Below, piece after piece: positions 52,157 through 61,754 of a stretch of DNA of 64,000 nucleotides. Position numbers and translations under genes: made by a program. Each line of letters begins with the position of its first letter. Position 1 is the stretch's first letter. This DNA comes from Phycisphaerae bacterium (lineage in GTDB: Bacteria > Planctomycetota > Phycisphaerae > UBA1845 > UTPLA1). The notes under the pieces are model-generated. The model made no database searches. It worked only from the letters and a program-made list of their open reading frames with translations, and was not told the origin of the DNA. The stretch spans positions 62,001 to 126,000 of the forward strand of contig JAKLKO010000001.1 of assembly GCA_023150615.1 (NCBI GenBank), written 5' to 3'.

Positions 52157-52549
52157 TCAGAACCCGGGAATCCAGCTCTGAAACTCCTCGCTCGGCTTCG
52201 GTCGGCGCGTCGTCTGCGACCTCTCCACTTCTCGAACCGCGAGCGCATCCACATACCCCCTGGCGATCGCCGACATTCGGCGAACTACATCCATCCCTTC
52301 CCCTTCCTCCGGTACCGTCGCGCTCCCGAGGACAAGCAGCACGACCGGCGGAACGCCCAACCGTCCTGCGATCCGACACAGCCCGTCAATCGACACGCCG
52401 CGCCGCCCGTGTTCGAGCAGGCTCAGGTAGTTTTGCGTCAGTCCGACAGCACGCGCAAGCTCTGATTGCGACACGCGCCGCGCAACCCGCACCTCAGCGA
52501 TCGCCCGTCCGAGCCGCTCCCCATCGATACCTGCGTGCCGCTGCTCCAA
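52157..52549 (-). CDS. XRE-family transcriptional regulator
   Basis: DNA-binding protein of 130 residues with a Cro/CI-type helix-turn-helix: RLGRAIAEVRVARRVSQSELARAVGLTQNYLSLLEHGRRGVSIDGLCRIAGRLGVPPVVLL (residues 12-72). The remaining 55 residues are a short helical tail, ARGYVDALAVREVERSQ, with no ligand domain. The start is TTG 52549, with GGGGAG seven bases upstream. A well-formed promoter (52618-52646) precedes it, and a palindrome overlaps the -35, so autoregulation is likely. The divergent gene at 52866 is the natural second target. Confidence 0.85.
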   Translation of the reverse strand: MEQRHAGIDGERLGRAIAEVRVARRVSQSELARAVGLTQNYLSLLEHGRRGVSIDGLCRIAGRLGVPPVVLLVLGSATVPEEGEGMDVVRRMSAIARGYVDALAVREVERSQTTRRPKPSEEFQSWIPGF

Positions 52550-52617
52550 GAGCTGCTCCCCGATCCGCGGCCCAAGTCGCTTCCCTCCCCGCGGACCAAA
52601 GCCAACTACGGCACGGA

Positions 52618-52646
52618 AGTTTATCCGAGTATTGATCTGTAGTCAA
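52618..52646 (-). promoter_or_regulatory. XRE gene promoter
   Basis: Minus strand TTGACT (52646-52641), a 17-base spacer and TAAACT (52623-52618). Both boxes match the sigma-70 consensus well (five and four of six). The palindrome at 52632-52646 covers the -35, consistent with repression by a protein bound there. Confidence 0.6.
52632..52646. promoter_or_regulatory. Operator-like palindrome 1 (TTGATCTGTAGTCAA)
   Basis: Fifteen bases with TTGAY arms in opposite orientation around a five-base centre. It overlaps the -35 of the XRE promoter. Its partner at 52684-52698 has identical arms and length; centres are 52 bases apart, close to five helical turns. Confidence 0.5.
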
Positions 52647-52683
52647 TTGAAACCATCGTCAATCAATGATAACCAACTTGATA

Positions 52684-52698
52684 TTGATTTATAATCAA
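52684..52698. promoter_or_regulatory. Operator-like palindrome 2 (TTGATTTATAATCAA)
   Basis: Near-perfect palindrome of the same form as the first: TTGAT, five bases, ATCAA. It contains TATAAT at 52690-52695, which could be the -10 for the gene at 52866, although no clear -35 is seen at 16-18 bases. Confidence 0.5.
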
Positions 52699-52865
52699 AT
52701 ACCTGCTCCGACCGCATCCGTCGTACCGCTTCGTGACGTTCCGTTCAGACACGCCTATCCGCACGGATGCCGTTTGATAACGCAGTCCGCCGGCCTTAGA
52801 CTCCTGAGGGAGGCCGGGCGCAGGTTCCCTGTCCCGGCCATCGTCCTCGCGCCTGAGGGACACCG

Positions 52866-54032
52866 ATGCGTCCAAGCCGTCTCATCACCCCGGTCGCGCT
52901 TGCGCCCACGTTTTTCCTACTCGCGCTGCTCGCCCCCGTCGCCGTCGCCGAGGTCGTCGAAATCACCGGAAAAACAACCGCACGTGTGACCCAAATCCAG
53001 GGCGGCAGCCCAATCCAGACGGACTACGCCGAGCAGACCCTTCCCGGCACGGCCACGAATCTGCCGCTTCTCAGCTCGGCCCACATCCAGACGACGAACG
53101 AGTCCTCCGATGTGGTGACCAGCGCCCAGTGCGTCTCGCTTCTGGCGGACCCCCGCGTCGGCAATGCCGTACCGCCCAACGACGTCGGCCTCGACATCGG
53201 CGCCTACGCCGTGGATGGCCAAACCAGCTACGAAGTCGTCGGCAACGCCGTCGAGACGCGCCGCATCCGCATCACGCCGTCGGAAGTCGCCCTCAACGCC
53301 GGCGAGACCGTTCGCATCCGCAGTCTCTTCGCCCTCGCCGGTGCGTTCATCGTCGTCGCCGATGACGCCGACGCTGACCTGACCGGACTCGAGATCGAAG
53401 CGATCTTCAGCATCACGCAGAAACGCCCGAACCAGGAGCCGCAGACGCGTCTGGCCGGCCGCGCGACCTGGACCGGCGGTCCCAATGCGACGCTCACCCT
53501 CACCGGCAGCGGCGTCATCAATCCCACGATGCTCGGACCGGTCGACCTGCTCAGCCCATTTCCCGATCTTGGCGTGTCGGGCGTGCAGATCGCGCGCCTG
53601 CTGCCGTTCCCCGTGCTGTCGTTCGCCTACGAATACGACGTCGTGGTCGATGAAGAATTTGTCCTCGAACTCGTCTTCGGCGCGCACGTCATGACGGTGC
53701 CGCGGAACGTCGGCGTCGCCGCCGTCTTCGGTTTGCCGCAGCGCGCGTTTAACGAATCGCTTCGCGAGGTCCGCGGCGACGACGGTCTCGGCGAAGCGCT
53801 GAGCAACGCCGTCGCGACCTACGTCGACACGACCGGCCAGACGCGCCCGCCGGTCGGTTTTCCGTTCCCTTGGCTGTCCGGTCTGTGCGGATGGTTCGGG
53901 GTCGAAACCGCGCTGGCCACCGCGTGCCTTTGCGTCGCGCCGCTCGGCCTGCGCCGCGCCGCGAAGCGGCGACGCATCGCGCCGCCGCGCAGCGTGACGG
54001 GACGTCTCTTCGATGAACCCCGAAGGCGGTGA
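52866..54032 (+). CDS. Exported protein with C-terminal anchor-like tail, unknown function
   Basis: 388 residues. ATG 52866 follows GAGGGA and opens a signal peptide (RLITPVALAPTFFLLALLAPVAVA, cleavage near 28). The body is beta-rich and low in cysteine, with NPTMLGPVDLLSPFPDLG and VPRNVGVAAVFG, similar to choice-of-anchor secreted proteins. The C-terminus has a tripartite plan: PFPWLSGLCGWFG, a hydrophobic helix (ETALATACLCVAPLGL) and a basic end RRAAKRRRIAPPR, like sorting signals of the MYXO-CTERM/PEP-CTERM type but not a clear member. It is divergent from the XRE gene and likely controlled by it. Function unknown. Confidence 0.75.
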   Translation: MRPSRLITPVALAPTFFLLALLAPVAVAEVVEITGKTTARVTQIQGGSPIQTDYAEQTLPGTATNLPLLSSAHIQTTNESSDVVTSAQCVSLLADPRVGNAVPPNDVGLDIGAYAVDGQTSYEVVGNAVETRRIRITPSEVALNAGETVRIRSLFALAGAFIVVADDADADLTGLEIEAIFSITQKRPNQEPQTRLAGRATWTGGPNATLTLTGSGVINPTMLGPVDLLSPFPDLGVSGVQIARLLPFPVLSFAYEYDVVVDEEFVLELVFGAHVMTVPRNVGVAAVFGLPQRAFNESLREVRGDDGLGEALSNAVATYVDTTGQTRPPVGFPFPWLSGLCGWFGVETALATACLCVAPLGLRRAAKRRRIAPPRSVTGRLFDEPRRR

Positions 54033-54315
54033 TATCGCGTACGCCGTCGTGCTGCTCATCGGCGCAACGATCACGTTCGCCGCGGGCTGGTGGATCAGTC
54101 GCCGCTGGTTCGAAAGGTGGCAAAACGTGCGCGATGATTCCCCGACGTGGACGATGCAGCAATTGCGCGATCTCACTCGCGAAGGTCAGATAACGGACGC
54201 GGAAATGCGGCAATTGCTCGAATTGTCACGACGACGCGCGCTCGGTGACGCGCCCGCGACGGGCAGCAACCGGCCGCGCGCGACCACCGCGCCGCCGATG
54301 CCCCGAATCCAATAA
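54013..54315 (+). CDS. Small membrane protein, unknown function
   Basis: A 100-residue product overlapping the end of the exported protein by 20 bases in another frame. One membrane helix is visible ([25 protein letters not shown]), then a cytoplasmic part: [34 protein letters not shown], a short helical segment of the kind seen in membrane-proximal SHOCT-like or similar sequences, and a Pro/Thr tail. The segment resembles the short C-terminal SHOCT motif (L..L...G.I...E....), but the match is tentative. Probably cotranscribed with 52866. Confidence 0.65.
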   Translation: MNPEGGDIAYAVVLLIGATITFAAGWWISRRWFERWQNVRDDSPTWTMQQLRDLTREGQITDAEMRQLLELSRRRALGDAPATGSNRPRATTAPPMPRIQ

Positions 54316-54392
54316 AGGGCGTTGATCGTGCGCGTCGATATGTTGCCAGCGACGGCCCGGCGGCACGTGCGGCGCCAGGGACGATTCCGCGG

Positions 54393-54398
54393 TACAAT
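54393..54398 (+). promoter_or_regulatory. Possible clpX -10 element
   Basis: TACAAT matches the -10 consensus at five of six bases and would start transcription near 54405, 27 bases before the clpX TTG. No acceptable -35 is found at the right spacing. Confidence 0.3.
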
Positions 54399-54431
54399 CC
54401 ATCGCGCGATGCGCGCACGAGGGCGAATCTC

Positions 54432-55784
<1,353 letters not shown>

Positions 55785-55797
55785 CCCGCCCGGCCGT

Positions 55798-56343
55798 CTA
55801 CATCCCGCGGTCTTGCTCGCTCCCGCGAATGCCCGGCCATTGCCCGGCCGTGTGCTCGCGCGCCAGCCGCAGATAGTTCTCGATCGCCATCTGGTGATAC
55901 GTCCGGTCCTCGGCGCGGACCGGCCGAAGCACTTTCGCCGGGGACCCCATGACGATCATGCCGGCCGGGACCGTCATCCCCGGTGGCACGACCGCGCCCG
56001 CCGCAATCAGCGCCCCGTCGCCGATCTCCGCATTGTCGAGCACGACCGACCGGATTCCGACCAGGCAGCCATCGCCGACCCGCGCGCAGTGCACAACCGC
56101 CTGATGGCCGACCACCACGTCGCTCCCGACCACCAGCGGCACCCCCGTCCGACAGTGCAGCACCGACCCGTCCTGGATGTTCGTCCGGTCGCCGATCCAG
56201 ATCGGAGCCACATCGCCCCGAATCACGACGTACGGCCAGACGCTTACGTCCCGCCCCAACGTGACGTCGCCGCATACCACCGCCCGTGCAGAAACGTACG
56301 CCCCTCCGACTCGCCGCATCTCCGCCCCGAACCATCCCGACAT
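55798..56343 (-). CDS. Gamma-carbonic-anhydrase-like hexapeptide protein
   Basis: Left-handed beta-helix protein of the YrdA/PaaY/gamma-CA class, 181 residues from ATG 56343 (the open frame goes much further without similarity). Hexapeptide turns run through VSVWPYVVIRGDVAPIWIGDRTNIQDGSVLHC and GDGCLVGIRSVVLDNAEIGDGALIAAGAVVPPG. The three metal-ligand histidines are visible at H63 (SVLHC), H80 and H85 (VGHQAVVH). Residue C64 and C24 are additional. Real carbonic anhydrase activity is not assured in this group. Convergent with clpX, 13 bases from its stop. Confidence 0.88.
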   Translation of the reverse strand: MSGWFGAEMRRVGGAYVSARAVVCGDVTLGRDVSVWPYVVIRGDVAPIWIGDRTNIQDGSVLHCRTGVPLVVGSDVVVGHQAVVHCARVGDGCLVGIRSVVLDNAEIGDGALIAAGAVVPPGMTVPAGMIVMGSPAKVLRPVRAEDRTYHQMAIENYLRLAREHTAGQWPGIRGSEQDRGM

Positions 56344-56472
56344 CGCAACACCCCGCGCCCCGAGTCTCCGTCGCGCCGATCGCGCCGAATCCCTCGGTCC
56401 GCAGCATAGACCGCCGCGCGAACCCATGCCACCGCGCCGGCGTCCTCGCGGTATCAGAGCACGGTGCGTTCC

Positions 56473-57276
56473 ATGATCCGTTGGGCGGCGCGAACCCTGT
56501 TTTCGGTCCTGGCCGGTGGGATCCTCGTCGGAACCGCCTGGTGGGCCGTCGGCGATCACGCGCGCCAAGCGCGGATCAACGAGCTGGAACAGGAACGCGA
56601 GGCCCTCCAACGTGTCGTCGAACGTCTGAAAGACACCCGCCGCGTCGCGAACCTCCTCGTCGTCGACCAGCGTGTCCGACCCGGCTCGACGACCGCCGAG
56701 ACCGTCGTTGACTTCCTCCCGGCCGGACCGGCCGATGCCCGGCGCGGCGCCCACGCGCGTCGGTTCACGATTCCGGGCACGGTCTGCTTCGTCGATGCGC
56801 TCGTCATTCGCTTCATGGACAACTTCGTGGAACGCGGCGACGCCCTTCGCGGCCGGAGCCTGTTTCTGTTCCGACGGATCTTCGGCGAACATCAGCGCCC
56901 CATCGACGGCCACCCGCTCGACGAGCCCGGCGCGGTGCCCGTCGCCTATCGGACCGAGGGCGAACCCGGCCGACACGAACGGAGGCTCTGGCAGCGCTTC
57001 TGGGAATTCGCCGCGGACCCGAAGGCCGCCGAGGCGGCCGGCGTCCGCGTCGCGCAGGGCGAGGCCGTCTATCAGCGACTTCGCGTCGGCCAGCTCTGGG
57101 AACTTCGCATCCGCGCCGATGGCGGACTCGAAATGGTGCTCGTCCCCGTCAACCCCCTCGTCGAGCGCCAACTGGCGCAGCCCGGCGACGACGGACTCAA
57201 CTCGTCGACTTCGCCGCGGCGTGCAACGGCGACTCGCCGCGCAATACGCGAAGCACGTCCTCGATCACTTCGCTGA
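56473..57276 (+). CDS. Membrane-anchored protein with coiled coil, unknown function
   Basis: A 267-residue protein with one N-terminal helix (AARTLFSVLAGGILVGTAWWAV), then a coiled coil INELEQEREALQRVVERLKDTRRVANLLVVDQ (31-62) and a globular part with TVCFVDALVIRFMDNFVERGDALRGRSLFLFRRIFGE. Ends with a basic tail RRAIREARPRSLR. I do not recognise the family. ATG 56473 is used; GTG 56464 is also possible. Its 3' end overlaps the convergent gene at 57197 by 80 bases. Confidence 0.65.
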   Translation: MIRWAARTLFSVLAGGILVGTAWWAVGDHARQARINELEQEREALQRVVERLKDTRRVANLLVVDQRVRPGSTTAETVVDFLPAGPADARRGAHARRFTIPGTVCFVDALVIRFMDNFVERGDALRGRSLFLFRRIFGEHQRPIDGHPLDEPGAVPVAYRTEGEPGRHERRLWQRFWEFAADPKAAEAAGVRVAQGEAVYQRLRVGQLWELRIRADGGLEMVLVPVNPLVERQLAQPGDDGLNSSTSPRRATATRRAIREARPRSLR

Positions 57277-58165
57277 CCGCCTCGCTCGGGTCGTTCAGGA
57301 ATGAACCGATGTGCGGCACCAAGAGGCAATTCGGCGTGGTCCGCAGCGGATGCTCGGCCGACAGTGGCTCGTTTTCATAAATCTGAACCGCCGCGCCCGC
57401 CAACTGTTTGCATTTCAGCATCTCGGCCAACGCCCGCTCGTCCAGCAGACCGCCGCGGCCCGTATTGACCAGCTTCGCGCTCGGACGCAGTTGCGCCAAC
57501 CGCTCCGCCGAGAGAATTCCGCGATTCTGCGGCGAGAGGCTCAAATGGACCGACAACACATCGGCCCGCGCGAGCAACTCGTCGAGACTCACGGGCGCTG
57601 CCTCGAATCGCTCGATCCGTCCCCCGGCCGGATCGTGGTAGATGCAGCGCCATCCGAGGATCTCGACCAGCACGCGACCGACGGTGTCCGAAACCGGGCT
57701 CAGTCCGAGCAGTCCGAGCACGCCCGGGCGGCTGCCCGTCGCATCCAGCGCCTGTCGCACCGCCTCAAACGTACTGTCACGCAGCCGACGGTCGAAATAC
57801 GGGATCCGCCGATGGACGCAGAGGATCATCGCCAGCGTCAGGTCGCTCATCGCGCGAATGGACAGATGCGGCGTATAAACGACATTAATTCCACGCCGCT
57901 GCGCAACCCGCAGATCGATGTGATCGACGCTCGCCCCCGCCCGCCCGATCACTCTCAGCTTCGGACCCGCCTCGATGATCCGCGCCGTCACGTGCGTCTT
58001 CGACCGCACGAGCAGCGCGTCCGCGTCCGGAAGCGCCTCGATCAATGCCTGCGGCGACGTGTCCGAAAGCTGGCAGACTTCCCCCGCGGTGCGCAACCGA
58101 TCCAGCGCCTCGGCCGAAATCGGCTCGGTGACGACGATTCGACAATTGCCGGAGACGTCCATCAT
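57197..58165 (-). CDS. D-2-hydroxyacid dehydrogenase family protein with altered nucleotide loop
   Basis: Resembles phosphoglycerate dehydrogenase-type enzymes (322 residues from ATG 58165, GGAG upstream). The substrate domain has RAGASVDHIDLRVAQRRGINVVYTPHLSIRAMSDL, and the catalytic Arg (TGRGG), Glu (YENEP) and His (VPHIGS) are all present. But the dinucleotide loop, normally GxGxxG in ..GIIGLGRIG.., reads G-L-L-G-L-S-P-V-S at about residues 151-159, so the second and third Gly are lost. Binding of NAD(H) may be reduced or altered. There is no C-terminal ACT domain. Confidence 0.8.
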   Translation of the reverse strand: MMDVSGNCRIVVTEPISAEALDRLRTAGEVCQLSDTSPQALIEALPDADALLVRSKTHVTARIIEAGPKLRVIGRAGASVDHIDLRVAQRRGINVVYTPHLSIRAMSDLTLAMILCVHRRIPYFDRRLRDSTFEAVRQALDATGSRPGVLGLLGLSPVSDTVGRVLVEILGWRCIYHDPAGGRIERFEAAPVSLDELLARADVLSVHLSLSPQNRGILSAERLAQLRPSAKLVNTGRGGLLDERALAEMLKCKQLAGAAVQIYENEPLSAEHPLRTTPNCLLVPHIGSFLNDPSEAVSEVIEDVLRVLRGESPLHAAAKSTS

Positions 58166-58229
58166 CACATCTCCGCGCACCGTCCCGGCGCCGCGTTCGA
58201 ATGCTATGGCATCCCGTCCCGACCTTCCG

Positions 58230-58235
58230 TATGAT
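58230..58235 (+). promoter_or_regulatory. Possible -10 before the metallophosphoesterase-like gene
   Basis: TATGAT, five of six bases of the -10 consensus, 66 bases before the ATG 58301. The -35 region is poor. Confidence 0.3.
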
Positions 58236-58300
58236 ACGCCCTACGGCGCGGTTCGCAACGGTGTTCCGCGATCTTCGTCTCGTCTTTGGGAGGAATCTCC

Positions 58301-60268
58301 ATGCGACTCGGATGGGCCGCCCAGCTTACCATCCTCGTGACCTTCTCGGCATCGCTCGTCGCACGCGCGGATCAACCCGCCGGTCCGAACCCGCCGACCG
58401 AAAGCCCCGCGGCGTCTGCCGCCGCGCCGGAAGGCGCGCCCCCGGCGCCGTCAAGAACGCCGCCGGCCCAGCCCGCCGAAGACCCGCTCGCCACGCCGAC
58501 GGTCGCGCCGCGCGATGCGCTCGAGCCGATGGTCATTCGCGAGCCGTCCCAGGGCCGGCCGATCTTCGTCACCCCCGACAGCGAGTTCTTCTTCGTCATG
58601 CGACTGACCCGGCCCCTGACCGGCAGCGACGTAAGCTTCTCCCTCGTGCACGCCAAGGAGCCGTCCGTCCGCTTTCCACTCTGGGCCACCACGCCCCCCT
58701 CGTTCGTCAACAACGAGTTCGCCAGCCTCGTCCTCAAGGCCTCCGCCGACGTGGTGCCGGGCCTCTACGATCTGGAGGTCCGCTCCCAGTCCGCCGCGTA
58801 CCGCTCCGTGCACAGTGTTCGCATCGTCGATCAGTTCCCGTCGAAGTTCCGCTGCATCCACCTGTCCAACATGAACGTCGGCGACCTGACCGCGCCCGAC
58901 TTCGACGACCGGTTGCCCGACGAAGTCAACCTCCTCGCGCCCGAGTTCATCATCGCCACCGGCGATTTCACCGAGTGGTCCCGTGCCCGCAAGGACGCCG
59001 CGAGCTGGTCCAGCGTTCTGAACTACCTCGCGCGATTCGACGCGCCCGTCTTCGTCGTCTGCGGCCTGCACGATCACGAGGAGAGCTTCGCCGATCTCGT
59101 CGCCAGCAGCCCCATCGGCACCATCGAGTTCGGCGACTACCATGGCCTCCTGCTGCTCGACCATCCTGGACATCCCATCGACCAGGATTTCGACCAGCTC
59201 CGCTGGATCGATTCCGATCTGCAGAAGAACCGCAATCGCACCTTCAACTTCCTCGTCATGCACAGTGACGAGCTCGGCCTGCTCGACGCCTGGCGCGAAC
59301 GCGGAAACCTCGCGCGCTTCCTTGATCGCAACCGGATCCGCATGATCATTACCGGCGGCTCCACCGACTGGGACTTCACCGAGTTCAAGGAAAAACTCTC
59401 CGGGCTCGACAACCTGCACTTCATCCGAACGCACCAGTCCAGCACCTGCCTTCGCGACCGCGCCTCCGGCGTCAGCCACTATCGCGTCATCGAGGTCGAT
59501 GGCGAGAAGATCAGCTACATCTATCCCGACGACACCGCGACCGAAAACCTCCAGCACTCGGTTCCGACCGGCAAGCTCCGCGTCTTCTACGATCGCGAAA
59601 ACGACGGCCGGGCCGAACACCTCGTGGCCACCGTGCAGAACGGCCTCAACCAGGCCTTCGAGGCAGCGCGGCTCTGGCTCCGCGTCCAGAAGTCCGGCAC
59701 CACGCCTCCGACCGTCGCCGGTGGCCGGCTCGTCCGCGCGCTCGACGCGGGCGCGTACTGGGCCTGCGACGTCGCCGTGAACCTCCCCGACAAGGGTGCG
59801 GTCCGCGTCATGGCCGCGTCCTCGCCGGGTCAAGTTCCGCCCCCCGTGCCTGTCACCGGGACGTGGAACGGCCCGACCGAGCTCACCTTCACTCCGCGCG
59901 AAACGAAGTTCGGCCTCCGCTACGCCGCAAGCCGCGCCGCGGCGTCCATCACACTCAAGAACGAATCGAACGGCATCATCTCGTGCTGGCCGATCGTGCG
60001 CCTCAACGGTGCGCAGCTCCGCGTCGATCCGAAGCGCTCGCCGACGCTCCCGCTGACGATCAAGGCCGGCGAGAGCGTGGAGCTTCCGCTCGTGCTCAAT
60101 CTCCGGCGCGTCAGCGACGGCGCGCACCTCGTTCAGTTGCACTTTCTGGAAGACCCCCTGACCCGCCTGACGACGTTTCCGGTCACGCTGCGGACCGACG
60201 TCGTGGACGACACCCCGACATCACAGCCGGCGCACGATTCGGCCGCGGCTCAGGTCATAGGGGGATAG
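58301..60268 (+). CDS. Exported calcineurin-like metallophosphoesterase-like protein with eroded metal motifs
   Basis: A 655-residue exported protein; ATG 58301 has GGGAGGA seven bases upstream. A signal peptide ([21 protein letters not shown]) and a Pro/Ala linker precede a beta-sandwich N-terminal region and a phosphoesterase-like domain (about 180-360). Motif positions are recognisable but altered: [10 protein letters not shown] for D-x-[10 protein letters not shown] keeps [11 protein letters not shown] replaces GNHD/E by GLHD, VMHSDE keeps His, and IITGGSTD replaces GH-x-H. A further beta-sandwich follows. The metal site is therefore doubtful. The 3' end overlaps infA by 48 bases. Confidence 0.75.
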   Translation: MRLGWAAQLTILVTFSASLVARADQPAGPNPPTESPAASAAAPEGAPPAPSRTPPAQPAEDPLATPTVAPRDALEPMVIREPSQGRPIFVTPDSEFFFVMRLTRPLTGSDVSFSLVHAKEPSVRFPLWATTPPSFVNNEFASLVLKASADVVPGLYDLEVRSQSAAYRSVHSVRIVDQFPSKFRCIHLSNMNVGDLTAPDFDDRLPDEVNLLAPEFIIATGDFTEWSRARKDAASWSSVLNYLARFDAPVFVVCGLHDHEESFADLVASSPIGTIEFGDYHGLLLLDHPGHPIDQDFDQLRWIDSDLQKNRNRTFNFLVMHSDELGLLDAWRERGNLARFLDRNRIRMIITGGSTDWDFTEFKEKLSGLDNLHFIRTHQSSTCLRDRASGVSHYRVIEVDGEKISYIYPDDTATENLQHSVPTGKLRVFYDRENDGRAEHLVATVQNGLNQAFEAARLWLRVQKSGTTPPTVAGGRLVRALDAGAYWACDVAVNLPDKGAVRVMAASSPGQVPPPVPVTGTWNGPTELTFTPRETKFGLRYAASRAAASITLKNESNGIISCWPIVRLNGAQLRVDPKRSPTLPLTIKAGESVELPLVLNLRRVSDGAHLVQLHFLEDPLTRLTTFPVTLRTDVVDDTPTSQPAHDSAAAQVIGG

Positions 60269-60445
60269 CTCGACCCGCACCGTGTCGCCCGGCAGGATGC
60301 GGATGAAGTTACGCCGCAGTCGCCCGGAGATGTGCCCGAGCACGGAGTGCTTCTTGCCGCCCAACTCGATCTCCAGACGGAACATCGTGTTGGGAAGCGC
60401 GGCGATGACCTTCGCCTCGACCTCTATTGCGTCGCTCTTGCCCAT
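60221..60445 (-). CDS. infA: Translation initiation factor IF-1
   Basis: IF-1 blocks the A site during initiation. ATG 60445 with AAAGGCGG upstream, giving the expected 74 residues: [73 protein letters not shown]. This is the S1-fold of IF-1, with the conserved R-x-RI-LPGD. The open frame upstream is unrelated. Its 3' end overlaps the exported protein on the other strand, an unusual arrangement for an essential gene. Located apart from the ribosomal operon. Confidence 0.95.
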   Translation of the reverse strand: MGKSDAIEVEAKVIAALPNTMFRLEIELGGKKHSVLGHISGRLRRNFIRILPGDTVRVELSPYDLSRGRIVRRL

Positions 60446-60583
60446 CTTCCGCCTTTGACCGGCTCCGATCCGCACGCGCGGCGGACTCGCGCCAAGACGG
60501 GGCAAGCTAACACACCCCCGCTGCATCGGCAAGTCGGCGCGGGCCGCACGACACGCAACGCGCGCCGCGTTCCCGCCCACGCG

Positions 60584-60611
60584 TTGACTTCATCCGCTTG
60601 CGGGCTAAGCT
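60584..60611 (+). promoter_or_regulatory. Possible promoter of the small lipoprotein gene
   Basis: TTGACT (60584-60589), a 16-base spacer and TAAGCT (60606-60611). The -35 is good, the -10 poor. The ATG is at 60658 after CAGGAG. Confidence 0.35.
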
Positions 60612-60657
60612 AGACCCCGGCGCGGCGCGCCCGGCGCCACCCACAGGAGCCTCGCAC

Positions 60658-60993
60658 ATGAAACGACGCATCGCACTGTCCACGTTGCTGCTGATCGCGA
60701 TCGGCGGTTGCAGCTCCGCCCTCGTCGGAACCTGGAAGGCAGCGGATCAACCGCCCGAAAAGCCCGCCTTCTTCATCAAGCAGCTCGCGTTCAACGAAAA
60801 CGGGACTTACAGCGCCTCCGCGAAGCAGGGCGAGGAAGACCTCTTCCTCCGCGGAAAGTACGACTTCAACGGTGCCACGCTGACGCTCAAGCCGGACGGA
60901 AAGGCCGAACGCCAGTACCGCGCGCTGATCTGGTGGGGTCGCGATCTCGAGATCACCACCGACGGCCAGAAGCAGCGACTGCGCAAGCAATAG
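60658..60993 (+). CDS. Small predicted lipoprotein, lipocalin-like pattern
   Basis: 111 residues. ATG 60658 has AGGAG ten bases upstream and opens a lipoprotein signal, ALSTLLLIAIGGCSS, with lipobox IGGC. The mature part is beta-rich with the LVGTWKA.........QLAFNENGTYS and GKYDFNGATLTLKPDGK pattern of lipocalin-like domains. Function is not known. A 47-base gap separates it from the convergent spoVG. Confidence 0.7.
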   Translation: MKRRIALSTLLLIAIGGCSSALVGTWKAADQPPEKPAFFIKQLAFNENGTYSASAKQGEEDLFLRGKYDFNGATLTLKPDGKAERQYRALIWWGRDLEITTDGQKQRLRKQ

Positions 60994-61040
60994 TCGCGGG
61001 CGCACGTCGCCGCGGATCGCTCACCCGCGCGGTCCGCATA

Positions 61041-61754
61041 TTACGTGAAGATCCCGGATGAAAAGTCTGCGTCGTCCGCCGGTTGCGGCTCGACCGGACG
61101 TGGCGGCGGCTTCGCAGGCACCGCGGGCGGCGGCGCCGGCCGGCTTGTCGCCGCATCATTCGCGGGCGTCGCGGGCTTCGCCTCGGCCGGCGGTTCCTCC
61201 TCGAGCTCCGGGCCCGGCTCGTGCATCGCTTCGCGCTCGCGTGGTGCATCCCGATCGCGCCGCGATCCCGAATCCCCACGGCGACCGACCGTCTGCTTCA
61301 ACTCCTCCACCAGTTCGCTGTAGTCCGATCCCTCAAATTCTTCCGACTCGTCCAGCGGAACGGGCTTGTATCCCGGCTGCGTCGATTTGGACAGCTCCGC
61401 CTCGAAGGCCTCCACGACCTGCTTCTGGATCCGCTCCCGGCAGGCCGTATTGATCGGGTGTGCCACGTCGACGTGCAGCTTCGACCGCCCGCTGGAGTCC
61501 CGCGGCGGGCGCCGCTCTGACAGCTTCGCCCCGCACTCGTTGCAGAACCGGGCCCGCAAGTGGTTCTTGTGGCTGCACTTCGGACAGCGATACGCCAGCT
61601 TCCGCGACGGCATCGCCACAAAATAGCCGTTCACCCCGTCGATGATCTTCAGATCGCGGATGACGAAGTCGCCATCCAGCGTGATGCTCGCAAACGCCCG
61701 AAGCCGCTCCGCACCGCCATCCACCAGTCGAACACGGATCTCAGTAATCTCCAT
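61041..61754 (-). CDS. spoVG: SpoVG-family protein with inserted zinc ribbon and long tail
   Basis: The N-terminal part, [49 protein letters not shown] (1-52), and later [27 protein letters not shown] (95-121) are unmistakable SpoVG, an RNA/DNA-binding regulator. Between MPSRK and HPIN is a zinc ribbon, C57-x2-C60-x10-C71-x2-C74, with a basic surround. After residue 121 a roughly 115-residue acidic, Pro/Ala-rich tail is added; standard SpoVG has about 95 residues. It overlaps ispE by 14 bases. The ispE-spoVG link is also found in Bacillus. Confidence 0.9.
   Translation of the reverse strand: MEITEIRVRLVDGGAERLRAFASITLDGDFVIRDLKIIDGVNGYFVAMPSRKLAYRCPKCSHKNHLRARFCNECGAKLSERRPPRDSSGRSKLHVDVAHPINTACRERIQKQVVEAFEAELSKSTQPGYKPVPLDESEEFEGSDYSELVEELKQTVGRRGDSGSRRDRDAPREREAMHEPGPELEEEPPAEAKPATPANDAATSRPAPPPAVPAKPPPRPVEPQPADDADFSSGIFT

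Larger units (their letters stand above)
52550..52865. other. AT-rich divergent control region
   Basis: 316 bases between the XRE gene and the exported protein. Bases 52618-52700 are strikingly AT-rich for this genome and hold a promoter and operator-like palindromes at 52632-52646 and 52684-52698, plus a looser TTGA-N8-TCAA at 52647-52662. The rest, about 52701-52860, has no feature I can name except the ribosome site GAGGGA before the ATG at 52866. Confidence 0.6.

Noticed and set aside
58451-60142. 563-codon frame on the minus strand
   Set aside because: Antisense to the exported phosphoesterase-like gene, which has a signal peptide and ribosome site; the antisense frame is acidic low-complexity sequence.
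60994-61040. Possible intrinsic terminator between the lipoprotein and spoVG
   Set aside because: A six-base GCGGAT/GTCCGC stem is present but the loop is long and there is no T-run on either strand.
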